A stretch of DNA of 5,562 bases. Origin: Anaerolineae bacterium. Lineage in GTDB: Bacteria > Chloroflexota > Anaerolineae > B4-G1 > SLSP01. A program made the translations under genes and the position numbers. Where the stretch lies: NCBI GenBank assembly GCA_021159805.1, contig JAGHDT010000331.1, positions 1 to 5,562 of the forward strand, read 5' to 3'. Shown here piece by piece: positions 5,293-5,562 of this stretch. Each line of letters opens with the position of its first letter. Position 1 is the stretch's first letter. A model generated the notes under the pieces. That model worked only from the letters and a program-made list of their open reading frames with translations. It ran no database searches and was not told the origin of the DNA.

Positions 5293-5385
5293 CCACCTAA
5301 GTACACACGAGAGCGTGATCACCAGAGTGGACCCGGGGCGTGCTCCCTGGTCGAACACTAGAGGTGACGGCAAGCAGAGCAGAAC

Positions 5386-5426
5386 GCGGACTAGCGTCCG
5401 CTCAGAGCAAGAACGGCGACGCTAGT
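5386..5426. repeat. Two mutually exclusive hairpins
   Basis: gcggac (5386-5391) pairs with gtccgc (5396-5401) around a TAGC loop. Alternatively actagcgtc (5390-5398) pairs perfectly over 9 bases with gacgctagt (5418-5426). The arms share bases, so only one can form at a time. There is no T-run after either. They lie about 95-135 bases beyond the second radical SAM gene. Confidence 0.6.
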
Positions 5427-5462
5427 ATCCGTGTAATCCGTGCAATCTGAGTAATCCGTGAC
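5427..5462 (+). repeat. Four-copy 9-base tandem repeat, ATCCGTGTA-like
   Basis: The units are atccgtgta, atccgtgca, atctgagta and atccgtgac, without gaps. Similar (T)AATCCGTG-type strings are known from intergenic DNA of several bacterial groups. The array starts directly after the hairpin arm ending at 5426, so the two may form one composite element. Confidence 0.8.
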
Positions 5463-5562
5463 CCCATCCCCCTCAGCGGCTCGGCCAGTCGATGCCCCAC
5501 CGATGGCAGCGCTCCGCACAATGCCCATCGCGGCGTTGGTACCGCCGCGCAGTGACGGCGAG

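Larger units (their letters stand above)
5293..5562. other. 270-base terminal region with repeats, no recognised gene
   Basis: After the second radical SAM gene the sequence holds hairpins at 5386-5426 and a 9-base tandem array at 5427-5462. The final 100 bases are GC-rich and open on the minus strand, with a possible stop at about 5482-5484 for a gene entering from the right. The short readable frame has no motif I recognise, so no gene is called. Confidence 0.5.

Noticed and set aside
5320..5370. tRNA-like string (a GGTCGAAC resembling a T-loop)
   Set aside because: No acceptor stem, D-arm or anticodon arm can be fitted around it.
5482..5562. Possible C-terminal end of a minus-strand gene entering from the right edge
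   Set aside because: Only about 27 codons can be read (ending WGIDWPSR), other frames are equally open, and no family motif is visible.

Overview
The window is GC-rich bacterial DNA (roughly 60 % G+C by eye). It has Shine-Dalgarno-type leaders and sigma70-like promoter elements, and its intergenic regions are full of short-period repeats. Protein types, repeat style and gene content fit a member of the Chloroflexota best (for example an Anaerolineae/Caldilineae-like genome). That is an inference from memory of such genomes; there is no rRNA or other marker gene here. No tRNA, rRNA, CRISPR array or recognisable transposase gene was found.

Left third (about 1-1680, minus strand): two genes read leftward from a good candidate promoter at 1727-1755. 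First comes an extended short-chain dehydrogenase/epimerase resembling uronate dehydrogenases (867-1679). After a 115-bp gap filled by a heptamer-based inverted repeat comes a mandelate racemase/muconate lactonizing enzyme family gene of the enolase superfamily (29-751). Together they suggest sugar-acid metabolism. The second gene stops in its barrel domain just where the third metal-binding glutamate is expected, and there the DNA turns abruptly AT-rich, so it is probably a broken gene.

Right two thirds (about 1800-5292, plus strand): four genes that together look like a complete non-canonical lipoate assembly locus. These are a BioB-like radical SAM protein (1842-2807), a lipoate-protein ligase catalytic domain (lplA, 3014-3781), a separately encoded ligase accessory domain (lplB, 3750-4049, overlapping lplA by 32 bases) and a second, different BioB-like radical SAM protein (4432-5292). 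The pair of radical SAM proteins fits LipS1/LipS2, the two-protein lipoyl synthase first described in Thermococcus kodakarensis, which replaces LipA. In the expected scheme the bipartite ligase loads octanoate (or lipoate) on a carrier protein and the two radical SAM enzymes add sulfur at C8 and then C6. Which of the two is LipS1 and which LipS2 cannot be settled by eye.

The non-coding stretches are unusually structured. There are three unrelated arrays of short units with periods of about 7 (807-878), 8 (2802-2960) and 9 bases (5427-5462), the first two arranged as inverted halves and running into the stop codon of the preceding gene. A 382-base gap (4050-4431) holds a series of separate hairpin-forming palindromes. 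The last 270 bases (5293-5562) hold competing hairpins and the 9-base array, with no recognisable gene.
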